Assembly (NCBI RefSeq): GCF_050434145.1
Contig: NZ_JBNPVX010000011.1
Location: 3,020 to 67,019 of the forward strand
Direction: 5' to 3'
Source of the DNA: JAISST01 sp050434145
GTDB taxonomy: Bacteria; Fusobacteriota; Fusobacteriia; Fusobacteriales; Fusobacteriaceae
DNA: 64,000 bases
Shown here: piece after piece, positions 55,441 through 63,713 of the stretch
Position numbering within the stretch: position 1 is the first letter of the stretch
Layout of the letters: each line of letters opens with the position of its first letter
Notes under the pieces: generated by a model
Seen by the model: the letters and a program-made list of their open reading frames with translations, nothing else
Databases searched by the model: none
Told to the model about the DNA's origin: nothing
Translations under genes and position numbers: made by a program

Positions 55441-55484
55441 ATGGGGCTTTATATATACTATATTCTGTATATACAAAGCCCCAT
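55441..55484. terminator. Terminator between rpsP and tex
   Basis: 18-base arms (55441-55458 and 55467-55484) beginning ATGGGGCTTT and ending AAAGCCCCAT, with one A-C mismatch and an 8-base loop. It starts 11 bases after the rpsP stop codon; tracts on both sides are A/T-rich. Confidence 0.75.
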
Positions 55485-55495
55485 TTTTCTACATT

Positions 55496-55762
55496 TTATT
55501 TTTTCTTTTTGCTGTCTTCAAATTTTGCCCATAATCCAGCATTTGTTAATATAGATTTTACTGTTCTTGTAGGTTGAGCTCCATTTGAAAGATATTTTAA
55601 TATTTCTTCTTCTTTTAAGATTACTTTATTATCTTCCAAAGGAAAATAGTTTCCTAAGTATGCTACTGCCTTTCCATCTCTTTTTGACAATGCTTCCATT
55701 GCTACTATTCTATAAGATGGTCTTTTTTTGTCTCCTAGTCTTGTAAGTCTTAATTTTAACAT
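55496..55762 (-). CDS. rpsP: Ribosomal protein S16
   Basis: 88 residues. Begins MLKLRLTRLGDKKRPSYRIV and contains AYLGNYFPLEDNKVILKEE and GAQPTRTVKSILTNAGLW, all characteristic of bS16. It is part of the small ribosomal subunit. It lies 62 bases after ffh on the same strand, in the conserved ylxM-ffh-rpsP order. Confidence 0.97.
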   Translation of the reverse strand: MLKLRLTRLGDKKRPSYRIVAMEALSKRDGKAVAYLGNYFPLEDNKVILKEEEILKYLSNGAQPTRTVKSILTNAGLWAKFEDSKKKK

Positions 55763-55824
55763 TTAATCACTTCTCCTTGCATTATTTACAAATTTATATT
55801 AATAATTTTAATATATTATATTAG

Positions 55825-57153
55825 CTAAAATGGAAATTTACCACCCATTCCAGGCATATTAGGCATTTTTCCGCCACTAAACATTTTCATTAAACCTTTT
55901 AAACTATCAAATTGTTTTAAAAGTTGATTTACATCAGATACTTCAGTTCCACTTCCTTTAGCTATTCTTTGTTTTCTACTAGCTTTTAGGATGTCTACTT
56001 TTCTACGCTCTTCTTTTGTCATTGATTGGATAATTGCTTCTATTTTCTTCATTTCTTTTTCTGCTGGGGCAATATCATCTATTTTTGGCATTCCTGGAAT
56101 CATTTTCAATATTCCAGCTAATGGTCCCATTCTTTTTATCATTCTTAACATTTTTAGAAAATCTTCCAAATTAAATTTTTGACTCTTTATTTTTTCTTCA
56201 AAAGACTTTGCATCATCTTCATCAAAAGCATCTTGCGCTTTCTCTACAAATGAAACTACATCTCCCATTCCTAATATTCTAGATGCTAATCTATCTGGAT
56301 GGAATAGTTCAATATCACTTATTTTTTCTCCAACACCTGCAAATTTGATTGGTTTTCCTACTACAGATTTGATCGATAGCGCAGCTCCACCTCTTGTATC
56401 TCCATCCAATTTTGTAAGTATTACTCCATCAATATTTAGGGCTTCATTAAAGGATTTTGCAAGATTTACTGCATCTTGACCTATCATTGCATCTACTACC
56501 AAAAGTATTTCCTGAGGTTTTACAGATTTTTTTACATTTTTTAGTTCATCCATTAGAGCTTCATCTACATGCAATCTACCTGCAGTATCTATTATGAGAT
56601 AAGTTATATTTTCTTCTCTTGCTTTACCTAGACCTCTCTCACAAATTCCAACTACATCTTTTTCATCTTCTTCAGAGTAGACTGGAATATTTATTTGCTC
56701 CCCCAGTACCTGTAATTGCTTTATTGCTGCCGGTCTATATACATCAGCTGCGATCATCATTACTTTCTCATTTTGCTTTTTGAGATAATTGCCAAGCTTA
56801 GCTGCAAAAGTGGTTTTTCCAGCTCCTTGCAATCCTGCAAGCATTAATACAGTAGGATTTCTTGCTGCTTTAGTGAGTCTGGAATTGGTCCCACCTAATA
56901 ATTCCACTAATTCATCATGAACCACTTTTATAAATTGTTGTCCTGGATTTACCCCAGCTAAAACATTGGTACCTACAGATTTTTCTAATATTTTATTTGT
57001 AAAATCCTTGACTACTTTATAGTTAACATCAGCTTCTAATAAAGACATTTTTACTTCTTTCAATGCTTCTTGCACATTTGACTCACTAAGTTTTCCATGT
57101 CCTCTTACTTTTTTGAATATTTCTTGAAATCTTGAACCTAAATTTTCTAACAT
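55825..57153 (-). CDS. ffh: Signal recognition particle protein Ffh
   Basis: 442 residues. ATG 57153 is chosen; the in-frame GTG 57159 lies inside the GAGGTGA ribosome site. NG domain: MLAGLQGAGKTTFAAKLGNYLK (G1), AADVYRPAAIKQLQVLGEQ, IDTAGRLHVDEALMDEL, ILTKLDGDTRGGAALSI. The C-terminal methionine-rich M domain (FLKMLRMIKRMGPLAGILKMIPGM, GGKMPNMPGMGG) binds 4.5S RNA and signal peptides. It delivers nascent membrane proteins to FtsY. Confidence 0.97.
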   Translation of the reverse strand: MLENLGSRFQEIFKKVRGHGKLSESNVQEALKEVKMSLLEADVNYKVVKDFTNKILEKSVGTNVLAGVNPGQQFIKVVHDELVELLGGTNSRLTKAARNPTVLMLAGLQGAGKTTFAAKLGNYLKKQNEKVMMIAADVYRPAAIKQLQVLGEQINIPVYSEEDEKDVVGICERGLGKAREENITYLIIDTAGRLHVDEALMDELKNVKKSVKPQEILLVVDAMIGQDAVNLAKSFNEALNIDGVILTKLDGDTRGGAALSIKSVVGKPIKFAGVGEKISDIELFHPDRLASRILGMGDVVSFVEKAQDAFDEDDAKSFEEKIKSQKFNLEDFLKMLRMIKRMGPLAGILKMIPGMPKIDDIAPAEKEMKKIEAIIQSMTKEERRKVDILKASRKQRIAKGSGTEVSDVNQLLKQFDSLKGLMKMFSGGKMPNMPGMGGKFPF

Positions 57154-57184
57154 ATTCACCTCAGATATTTGAATATTTTTTTAA

Positions 57185-57499
57185 TTATTTAAAATATTTC
57201 TTTATAATAATATCTAAATTTTCCTTTTTAAAATTTTTTTTTAATCCATTGAGAGCTTCATAAACTTCTTTCTCTCTCTTATAAAATCCTAATTTTTCTT
57301 CATATTCTTTTAAAATTGCTGCTCCTCTTTTTATATTATCATGGACGGCTTGTCGGCTTATGTTGTTACTACTCGCTATTTCAGACAAAGAAAAATCATC
57401 CTCAAAATGAGCTATCAAATATTCTTTTTGCTTCTCACTCAAAAGGTTTTTATAATATACTAATAAATTGGTTACTTCAATAAATTCTTCTAATTTCAT
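57185..57499 (-). CDS. ylxM: YlxM-family helix-turn-helix protein (UPF0122)
   Basis: 104 residues. Typical YlxM: LLVYYKNLLSEKQKEYLIAHFEDDFSLSEIA, then the HTH NNISRQAVHDNIKRGAAILKEYEEKLGF, related to sigma-70 region 4. The family is linked with the SRP; the gene sits 31 bases upstream of ffh. A consensus promoter places the likely transcript start only about 4 bases before ATG 57499 and no Shine-Dalgarno is visible, so this message may be effectively leaderless. Confidence 0.9.
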   Translation of the reverse strand: MKLEEFIEVTNLLVYYKNLLSEKQKEYLIAHFEDDFSLSEIASSNNISRQAVHDNIKRGAAILKEYEEKLGFYKREKEVYEALNGLKKNFKKENLDIIIKKYFK

Positions 57500-57509
57500 A
57501 ACAAAATGA

Positions 57510-57538
57510 ATTTTATCTTATTTTTTATTTTTTGTCAA
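57510..57538 (-). promoter_or_regulatory. Promoter of the ylxM-ffh-rpsP operon
   Basis: Minus-strand TTGACA (57538-57533) and TAAAAT (57515-57510), 17-base spacing. The -10 ends only 10 bases before the ylxM start codon. Confidence 0.7.
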
Positions 57539-57572
57539 GTAATTTTTATTGACATTTTTTATTCCATATAAA

Positions 57573-57599
57573 TAAAAAGGAACTTTTTGGTAAGTTCCT
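57573..57599 (-). terminator. Terminator of the Spx/ArsC-like gene
   Basis: AGGAACTT (57578-57585) and AAGTTCCT (57592-57599), 8-base stem with a 6-base loop, followed on the minus strand by TTTTTATTT. Confidence 0.7.
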
Positions 57600-57661
57600 C
57601 TATAATTAGATATCATTATTGGAAGTTTAAAGTAACAATAAATAAAAACATAATATATGTT

Positions 57662-58018
57662 TTATTTCAAAGCTTTTTCCCATTCATCTTCTTTGAATCC
57701 AAGCAAAACTCCTTTATCATATACTACTAATGGTCTTTTTACCAACATTCCATTGGTAGATAGTATTTCTAATAATGTATCTTCATCTGCTGTAGCCACC
57801 TTATCCTTTAGATTCATTTCTCTATATAAAATCCCACTTGTATTAAAAAATTTTTTAATAGGTAATCCACTTAAATCTAGAAAAGTTTTTAATTCTTTTT
57901 TTGTAGGATTCTTTTTTACTATATCTCTATCTTCAAAGGCTATTTTATTACTTTCCAACCATTTTTTAGCATTTCTGCAAGTGCTGCATTTTGGATAATT
58001 TATAAATAATACTTTCAT
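57662..58018 (-). CDS. Spx/ArsC-like thioredoxin-fold protein
   Basis: 118 residues from ATG 58018, with GGAGA just upstream; the frame from TTG 58030 is less likely. It begins MKVLFINYPKCSTCRNAKKWL with a CxxC (KCSTC) redox site, then DIVKKNPTKKELKTFLDLSG, FFNTSGILYREMNLKDKV and MLVKRPLVVYDKGVLLGFKEDEW, the pattern of the ArsC/Spx/YffB superfamily. Arsenate reductase activity is uncertain; a Spx-like or YffB-like redox role is equally possible. It stands 24 bases downstream of the small acetyltransferase gene. Confidence 0.82.
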   Translation of the reverse strand: MKVLFINYPKCSTCRNAKKWLESNKIAFEDRDIVKKNPTKKELKTFLDLSGLPIKKFFNTSGILYREMNLKDKVATADEDTLLEILSTNGMLVKRPLVVYDKGVLLGFKEDEWEKALK

Positions 58019-58042
58019 TTTATTCTCCAAATTATATTTAAA

Positions 58043-58327
58043 TTAAGCAATTACATCTAATAATTCATCTCTATGTTTTTTCAACTGATGAATTACATAT
58101 GGACATGTGGCCATTACTTTTATAGAATTAGCTCTTGAAAATTCAATTAATTCATCAAATAATTTTTTTCCTAAATTTTTACCTTTCTGAGTTTCATCTA
58201 CCCATGTATGATCAGCTATAAGTTTGTTTTTACCAGCAAAGACAAAAGTCAATTCTCCTATTATATCATCAGAATTTTTTATATAAAATCCACCACCATG
58301 ATCATTTATTTTATTAGTAATTTTCAT
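58043..58327 (-). CDS. Small GNAT-like N-acetyltransferase (YjdJ/GCN5-related, CG type)
   Basis: 94 residues from ATG 58327, which has a GGAGGG Shine-Dalgarno; the longer frame from 58417 adds a non-homologous 30 residues. Features: GGFYIKNSDDIIGELTFVFAGKN, HTWVDETQKGKNLGKKLFDELI, a variant acetyl-CoA loop (QKGKNLG), and VMATCPYVIHQLKKH with a conserved CPY segment. These minimal acetyltransferases have an unknown substrate. It is preceded by the DUF1846 gene (108 bases) and followed by the Spx-like gene on the same strand. Confidence 0.8.
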   Translation of the reverse strand: MKITNKINDHGGGFYIKNSDDIIGELTFVFAGKNKLIADHTWVDETQKGKNLGKKLFDELIEFSRANSIKVMATCPYVIHQLKKHRDELLDVIA

Positions 58328-58435
58328 AATTGATCCCTCCAAAAATATTTTATCTTGAAAATAAGTTTTCTGTAAGTATCTCACTATAAGTATAGTCCCA
58401 AATAATGAAAAAAGCAATGATTCTAATAGAAAATC

Positions 58436-59944
58436 TTATTCATTATAATATAAATTTTCTGTAGGAAATTCTGGATCACATGTAATATCTATTCCCAATT
58501 TTCTTAATGTTTGTTCATCATTCTTTCCTATTATATGTGTAGCATGAGCCTGTACACCTTTTAGTAATTGAAGTTTTTCCATAGCAACTTGAGCTACAGG
58601 ATTTGTAGCTGCACAAATACTGAGTGCCAATAATATTTCCTCACAATCTAGGGCCAATGACTTACTTTCTAATATATTATTTTTCAAATTTAGTATTGGT
58701 TTTAAAATAACAGGTGATATTAATAATATTTCATCATTTATATTAGCTAAAAACTTTACAGCATTTAATATGGCTGCTGCAGAAGAATTCATTATTTCAG
58801 AATGTTTTCCTGTAATTATTGTTCCATTAATGTCCAAGGCGATTGCAGAAGATAATTCATTTTTATTTTTAGTTTCTTTTTTTATTTTTTCCAATTTTTT
58901 TCTTGCACCAATTACTACTGGTCTATCTTCTTCTCTGAGTTCTAAGGATTTCATAAGAAATATGGTACTTTGCAATGTATCTTGATCAATATATCCTTTT
59001 TTATATTCACAAGCAGTTTTAAAGTATCTTCTGATAATTTCTTGTTCTGAAGCTTTTCTCACTACTTCATCATCAATTACACCAAAAGCAACTCTATTTA
59101 CTCCCATATCAGTAGGAGATTGATAAACAGATTCTTTCCCTGTAATCTTCTCTATTATTCTTTTTAATAATGGGAATGCTTCTATATCACGATTATAATT
59201 TACAGCAGTCTCTCCATAAGCTTCTAAGTGGAATGGGTCGATCATATTGACATCTTTCAAATCCACTGTAGCTGCCTCATAAGCAATGTTTAATGGGTGT
59301 TTTAGGGGGAAATTCCACACAGGAAATGTCTCAAACTTAGCATACCAAGAATTTTGCCCTTGTTTATAATCATGGTACAATTGGCTCAGACAAGTAGCTA
59401 GTTTCCCGCTTCCTGGTCCTGGAGCTGTTACCACTACTATTGACTTTGTTGTCACTATATATGGATTTTTACCATATCCTTCATCACTTACTATTGTATC
59501 TATATCCATTGGATATCCTTTGGTTGCTTTATGTTTGTATACTTTAATTCCCCTTCTTTCCAATTTATTAATAAAGACTCCTGTGGAATCTTGTTTTTCA
59601 TACCTTGTAATGACTACACTATTTACTTCTAAGTTATATTCTCGCAAATTATCTATCATTCTAGAAACTTCCATATCATACGTGATACCAAAGTCCCCCT
59701 GTATTTTATTTCTACTTATATCACCTGCATAAACACAAATTATTACTTCCACATTCTCTTTTAATTGTTGTAGTAATTTAATCTTTGCATTTTCATCAAA
59801 TCCTGGCAATACCCTTTTAGCATGTAGATCAAACATGAGTTTTCCACCAAATTCTAAATATAATTTATGATGACTCCTTACCTTTTCCAAAATATACTTT
59901 GATTGTTCTTCTAAATATTTTTCATTATCAAATCCTATTTGCAT
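58436..59944 (-). CDS. DUF1846 (UPF0371) family protein
   Basis: 502 residues, the family length. It begins with GFDNEKYLEEQSKYILEKV and has KLYLEFGGKLMFDLHAKRVLPGFDENAKI, VVVTAPGPGSGKLATCLSQLYHD (a P-loop-like GPGSGK segment), WNFPLKHPLNIAYEAATVDLKD, and TDMGVNRVAFGVIDDEVV. The family is common in anaerobes and has no settled function; the GPGSGKLAT motif suggests nucleotide binding (inference). It is the first of three same-strand genes reading left, with GGAGAAAG before ATG 59944. Confidence 0.9.
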   Translation of the reverse strand: MQIGFDNEKYLEEQSKYILEKVRSHHKLYLEFGGKLMFDLHAKRVLPGFDENAKIKLLQQLKENVEVIICVYAGDISRNKIQGDFGITYDMEVSRMIDNLREYNLEVNSVVITRYEKQDSTGVFINKLERRGIKVYKHKATKGYPMDIDTIVSDEGYGKNPYIVTTKSIVVVTAPGPGSGKLATCLSQLYHDYKQGQNSWYAKFETFPVWNFPLKHPLNIAYEAATVDLKDVNMIDPFHLEAYGETAVNYNRDIEAFPLLKRIIEKITGKESVYQSPTDMGVNRVAFGVIDDEVVRKASEQEIIRRYFKTACEYKKGYIDQDTLQSTIFLMKSLELREEDRPVVIGARKKLEKIKKETKNKNELSSAIALDINGTIITGKHSEIMNSSAAAILNAVKFLANINDEILLISPVILKPILNLKNNILESKSLALDCEEILLALSICAATNPVAQVAMEKLQLLKGVQAHATHIIGKNDEQTLRKLGIDITCDPEFPTENLYYNE

Positions 59945-60109
59945 ACTTTCTCCTTAATTTTAAAATCTATAGAGTTTAGCCTCTTAATATCTCTAATTTT
60001 TAATAAGTTTTTCTTTTTCTCAAAAGAGATTTTACCATATAAATTATTTTTAATCCACAGTAATTAATAAAATAAAAATAAAGTCTTTTATATTTTGATA
60101 ATTTTCTTC

Positions 60110-60176
60110 AAAAAAGGTAAACCCCTTTGCAAGTTATGCAAAGGGGCCATTTATATAAAATATCTCGGGGAAAGAT
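60110..60176 (-). ncRNA. Candidate small RNA with intrinsic terminator
   Basis: A minus-strand promoter-like pair lies just before it. The predicted transcript of about 67 bases starts with an unpaired C-rich stretch (CUUUCCCCGAG at about 60164-60174). It ends in a perfect 10-base hairpin (CCCCTTTGCA 60122-60131, TGCAAAGGGG 60137-60146) followed by TTTACCTTTTTT. No open frame explains it, and no minus-strand gene ends here that would need this terminator. Expression is not shown by sequence. Confidence 0.5.
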
Positions 60177-60182
60177 TTATTC

Positions 60183-60211
60183 AGTATCATAATAACATTA
60201 TAATGTGTCAA
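60183..60211 (-). promoter_or_regulatory. Promoter of the candidate small RNA
   Basis: Minus-strand TTGACA (60211-60206) and GATACT (60188-60183) at 17-base spacing; predicted start near 60176. Confidence 0.5.
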
Positions 60212-60263
60212 AAATGTTATCCTAAAATGTAAAAAATTCTATATTCTCTTTTATTCTTTAATA

Positions 60264-60272
60264 TGCTATAAT
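60264..60272 (+). promoter_or_regulatory. Extended -10 promoter of the SIMPL gene pair
   Basis: TGCTATAAT at 60264-60272 is a perfect TGnTATAAT extended -10, with only a weak -35 (TTCTCT at 60244-60249). It is 43 bases upstream of the first SIMPL gene, which has AGGAGG. Confidence 0.55.
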
Positions 60273-60315
60273 TTCCTTGATAATAAATCAATAAAATAAT
60301 TTCTAGGAGGCTGAA

Positions 60316-61431
60316 ATGAAAAAAAATTTTATTATGCTTATTACAATTATAATTTTAAGTATAAATTCTTTAAGTAATAATATTGAAACTAGAGAAGAAC
60401 GTGAACGAAGACAATATGGGAAAAACACTATAGTAGTAGGAAACCTTACTAATATCAGAGGAAAAGGTGAAGTCAAAGTCAAACCTGATATTGTGATAAA
60501 TACTTTTGAGTTAAAAACTAAAGGTGATACTATTGAAAAAGCATCAGAGGAAAATGCCAAAACTCTTAATGAATTCAAAAAATATCTCATTTCCATTGGG
60601 GTTAAAGAAAATGATATTGAAACTAGTAAATATTCCAAGGGCTCTGAAGAAGTAAAAAAAACTGAAAATGAAATAGAAAAAATATATGAGACATCTTTTT
60701 CTGTTTCCCTTATTATTCCAAATGAAAAATATTACAATGTTACTGAAATTATTGGTAAAGAAGGAATCAGTGATTTAAAGCATACTGCCACATACAATAA
60801 TGGTCAAGATAGAGAGTTCCAATTTATCATAGAAAGCACTGACAAAAATAATGATATTTCTAAAAAACTTGCTAAAGATAAATATGATAGAATAAAGAAA
60901 GAATTTAACCAAATTGGTCTGAGTGACCCAATCATTTTGGATTTCTCTAATACAGATACCACAAAAGATGATACTAAAAAGGTATTTACTATTACACATG
61001 CATATACAGTAAAAATTCCTACTACAGCTAATATTGGTAATATTCTAAAAAAATGTGAGGCTCTCAAGATTAAGAACCCTGGTACAATGATTTATGATAT
61101 GTCAGAAGAATTGAGAGAAAAAGCTACTCTAGAAGCTTATGAAAAAGCTATGGATAACATATATAATAAAAGTAAAGTTATATTAAAAAATAGGGGATAT
61201 GATCTAGGTGATGGTTCTTTTTCTGATCAGACAAATGATTATATACCATTGAATGATTATGCCAGAGGTGGTATCATGATGAACCAAGCTGGGTTAAATA
61301 TGGCCGGAATGAATTCAGAAATTGATGCTGACAAAGCATTACCTATTGATATTCCTTTTTCGGCTGTACAAGAGATGAAAGTAACAGTTAATTTAATAGC
61401 TAGTTTTGAAATAATAAAAAAATCTAAATAG
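60316..61431 (+). CDS. SIMPL-domain (DUF541) exported protein 1
   Basis: 371 residues. Signal peptide 1-20 (KKNFIMLITIIILSINSLS). The SIMPL/DUF541 domain starts with IRGKGEVKVKPDIVINTFELKTKG, followed by a helix AKTLNEFKKYLISIGVKENDIETS and the second half (EKAMDNIYNKSKVILKNRGYDLGDG). The C-terminal AVQEMKVTVNLIASFEI strand is family-typical. Proteins of this family are periplasmic or outer-membrane associated and lack a firm biochemical role. It is followed after 59 bases by a paralogue, apparently a tandem duplication. Confidence 0.85.
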   Translation: MKKNFIMLITIIILSINSLSNNIETREERERRQYGKNTIVVGNLTNIRGKGEVKVKPDIVINTFELKTKGDTIEKASEENAKTLNEFKKYLISIGVKENDIETSKYSKGSEEVKKTENEIEKIYETSFSVSLIIPNEKYYNVTEIIGKEGISDLKHTATYNNGQDREFQFIIESTDKNNDISKKLAKDKYDRIKKEFNQIGLSDPIILDFSNTDTTKDDTKKVFTITHAYTVKIPTTANIGNILKKCEALKIKNPGTMIYDMSEELREKATLEAYEKAMDNIYNKSKVILKNRGYDLGDGSFSDQTNDYIPLNDYARGGIMMNQAGLNMAGMNSEIDADKALPIDIPFSAVQEMKVTVNLIASFEIIKKSK

Positions 61432-61490
61432 TATACCAAAAATATATTTTGTATTATTATAAAATCAAATACATAACTATGGGGGTCCTA

Positions 61491-62612
61491 ATGAAAAATA
61501 TATCCAAATTTTTCTTAATTATTTGCTTTATTTTTATAGCAAATATTAATGGCTGCAATGCCAATACCAATAATCAAAAAGCTAATGATAGTACTAGTTC
61601 TATAAAAAATATTTATGGTTTTGGAAGAGTAAAGATTAAACCTGATTTTGTAAATAATACTTTTGAATTTCGTGTTGAAGATCAAGTTCTGAGCACAGCC
61701 TCAGATAAGAATGCCCAGATAATGAATGAATTCAAAAATTTTCTCATTGGACTAGGAGTAGAAGAAAAGCACATCAATACAAAAGTATATAATACTAGAA
61801 ACTTTCATAAACAAATCCCAAATGGTAATGTTGAAACATTTTACAATACTTATACCAAGCTTTCTATTCCTATTCCAGCAGAAAAAATCTATGAAATAGA
61901 TGATATCATGAAAGATCTGGAAATTGAAGAATTGAAACCCATATATCGTGAAAATGAAAATGTAGTAGAAAGATTTTCTCTTGGATTTTATAGCAATAGC
62001 AATAAGACAGCCAATGATGCCAAAAATATAGCTAAATCTAAACAAGAGAAATTAATTGATGCTTTAAAAAATATTGGAATCTCTGATCTACAATTATTAG
62101 ATTTTCGCACTCAGATAGACAAAAAAGATTTATATGATACAGAAGAGATGTTTGAAGTCGTTCATAGTTATCAGATAAAAATTTCTACTTCCATTGATAT
62201 TTCTAAAATATTAAAGAAATGTGAAGACCTTGGAATCACTTATAATAGAGAAATGGAATATGAAATTTCTGATGAACTATTTAAAAAAAGTAAATTAAAT
62301 GCATATGAAAATGCAATGAGTGATGCTAGAGAAAAGGCTGAGGCTTTATTGAGGGATCAAAAGTTTCAAATTGGTAATTTTTCTGTAGTAGATCTTACAG
62401 ATCAATCCAATAATTCAGAAGATCAAGCAGCCGATGAATATGCACCTACAGCAGAAAATATTGTCATAAAAGAGGTATATATTGAAAAATTGAATGGTGA
62501 TATGCACATAGAGAATGTAGAAATAAAAGCTCCTGACATTCCTTTTGCTCATACTCAAGAGAGTGAACTCTCTGTATTGATATTAACTAATTTTGAAATT
62601 ATCAAAAATTAA
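61491..62612 (+). CDS. SIMPL-domain (DUF541) exported protein 2, probable lipoprotein
   Basis: 373 residues from ATG 61491, with GGGGGT as ribosome site; the longer frame from 61449 has none. The signal region MKNISKFFLIICFIFIANIN ends in GC, a loose lipobox (INGC), so it may be lipid-anchored. The domain parallels the preceding gene: IYGFGRVKIKPDFVNNTFEFRV, AQIMNEFKNFLIGLGVEEKHINT, SKILKKCEDLGI, YENAMSDAREKAEALLRDQ, and the end HTQESELSVLILTNFEI. It has an insertion rich in Asp/Glu/Gln near 305-340. Function is unknown. Confidence 0.85.
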   Translation: MKNISKFFLIICFIFIANINGCNANTNNQKANDSTSSIKNIYGFGRVKIKPDFVNNTFEFRVEDQVLSTASDKNAQIMNEFKNFLIGLGVEEKHINTKVYNTRNFHKQIPNGNVETFYNTYTKLSIPIPAEKIYEIDDIMKDLEIEELKPIYRENENVVERFSLGFYSNSNKTANDAKNIAKSKQEKLIDALKNIGISDLQLLDFRTQIDKKDLYDTEEMFEVVHSYQIKISTSIDISKILKKCEDLGITYNREMEYEISDELFKKSKLNAYENAMSDAREKAEALLRDQKFQIGNFSVVDLTDQSNNSEDQAADEYAPTAENIVIKEVYIEKLNGDMHIENVEIKAPDIPFAHTQESELSVLILTNFEIIKN

Positions 62613-62625
62613 TACATTATTAAAT

Positions 62626-62687
62626 AAAAAGCCTAGTATAAATATTTATCAACTGTTTAGATGATATTTTATTATACTGGCTTTTTT
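62626..62687. terminator. Terminator between SIMPL 2 and the aspartate-dehydrogenase-like gene
   Basis: AAAAAGCCTAGTATAA (62626-62641) pairs with TTATACTGGCTTTTT near 62672-62686 with one bulged T; the loop is long. The flanking T-run suits the plus direction and the A-run suits the convergent gene. Confidence 0.6.
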
Positions 62688-62700
62688 ATATTGAACTGTA

Positions 62701-63456
62701 TTATATAAACGAATAATAAAGGTCTCCACCTAGTATTCTATCTAGGCTACCGCATGCTGATATTGGAGTGTATGCCCCTGTTACTCCTCCTGTAGAAAAA
62801 CTACTAAGATTCAATGTAAAGGATATTCCTTCTCCCTCCACTTGAATTATATGAGTATTGTTTGTAGTTGCTGGATCAGAAATAATCTTAGATAAGGTCT
62901 TATCAAAACCCAACCCAGCTAGTGCAATAGCTGCATGGACATTTACATTGCGCGGATATAATTTGCACACTTCTCTTGTGACACCTTCATAAACTATTGT
63001 TCTTTCTTTATCAGTTCTTCCTAGACTTTGAGGACTTTTTATTGTTTCTATTGTTACACTCTTCAAAATAGGTCTTGCATCAAATATTCCATCCAAACCA
63101 AGTATTGCACCATGTGGAAAGTAAACATGTCTATTGTATTTTTGGCATAATTCTTTTACTTTGTTGGTAAATTTTTCATCACTAAAGGCTGTTACTGAAA
63201 ATACCACAAGATCTGAATATTTTAAAATTTCATCAATATTTTCTTTCAATGCATCAGCTGTGGCTGATTCGATTATTATATCAGTATTTTTATAAAGTTC
63301 ATCTGCAGGTTTTGTTATTATTTTTTCTTTAAATGCCTCTTTTTCTTGTAAAGATCGGCTTTGTATAAAAGTTATTTTATGTCTTTCATTTTTTCTTATG
63401 TGGTCAATCATGCTTTTTCCTATTTTTCCACATCCTAAAAATCCTAAATTAGCCAT
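62701..63456 (-). CDS. Aspartate dehydrogenase-like protein (NadX family)
   Basis: 251 residues. N-terminal Rossmann loop LGFLGCGKIGKSMIDHI. It then has DIIIESATADALKENIDEIL and FPHGAILGLDGIFDARPILKSV, which corresponds to the GxxxGLD segment of the family. The C-terminal domain has NVNVHAAIALAGLGFDKTLSKII with the catalytic-type histidine, and ends STGGVTGAYTPISACGSL. NadX-type enzymes oxidise L-aspartate to iminoaspartate for NAD synthesis, but members of this family include other amino acid dehydrogenases. ATG 63456 has AAGGAG. No nadA/nadC lies next to it. Confidence 0.8.
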   Translation of the reverse strand: MANLGFLGCGKIGKSMIDHIRKNERHKITFIQSRSLQEKEAFKEKIITKPADELYKNTDIIIESATADALKENIDEILKYSDLVVFSVTAFSDEKFTNKVKELCQKYNRHVYFPHGAILGLDGIFDARPILKSVTIETIKSPQSLGRTDKERTIVYEGVTREVCKLYPRNVNVHAAIALAGLGFDKTLSKIISDPATTNNTHIIQVEGEGISFTLNLSSFSTGGVTGAYTPISACGSLDRILGGDLYYSFI

Positions 63457-63482
63457 TTGAACACACTCCTTTATAATTTTTT

Positions 63483-63600
63483 TAAGTTATTACAAAACTA
63501 TTTTTAGTCCTGCAAATTCAAATATTTATTATTTTTCTTTTCATAAAACTATGTTTAGTTTTGTCGATATATGTTCTCTGTAACATATATTTGTCCTTTT
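63483..63600. repeat. Dispersed repeat, degenerate copy E
   Basis: AGTTATTACAAAACTATTTT followed by AGTCCTGCAAATTCAAA matches the left end of copies B-D (GGTTGTTGCAAAACTATTT, CCTGCAAATACAAG) with several differences. The right end is not recognisable. Confidence 0.45.
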
Positions 63601-63713
63601 TTATGTTATAGGAAACATAATCCTAATAGTATTTTTATTATTTATATTAAAATTATAACAGCTTATTCTTTCTTGTCAATAACAGAATATTGGATAATTT
63701 TTTAAATAATTTT

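Larger units (their letters stand above)
59945..60315. other. Divergent intergenic region holding a candidate small RNA
   Basis: About 370 bases between the DUF1846 gene and the SIMPL pair. It contains a candidate small RNA with its own promoter (60110-60211) and the SIMPL promoter. Confidence 0.6.
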
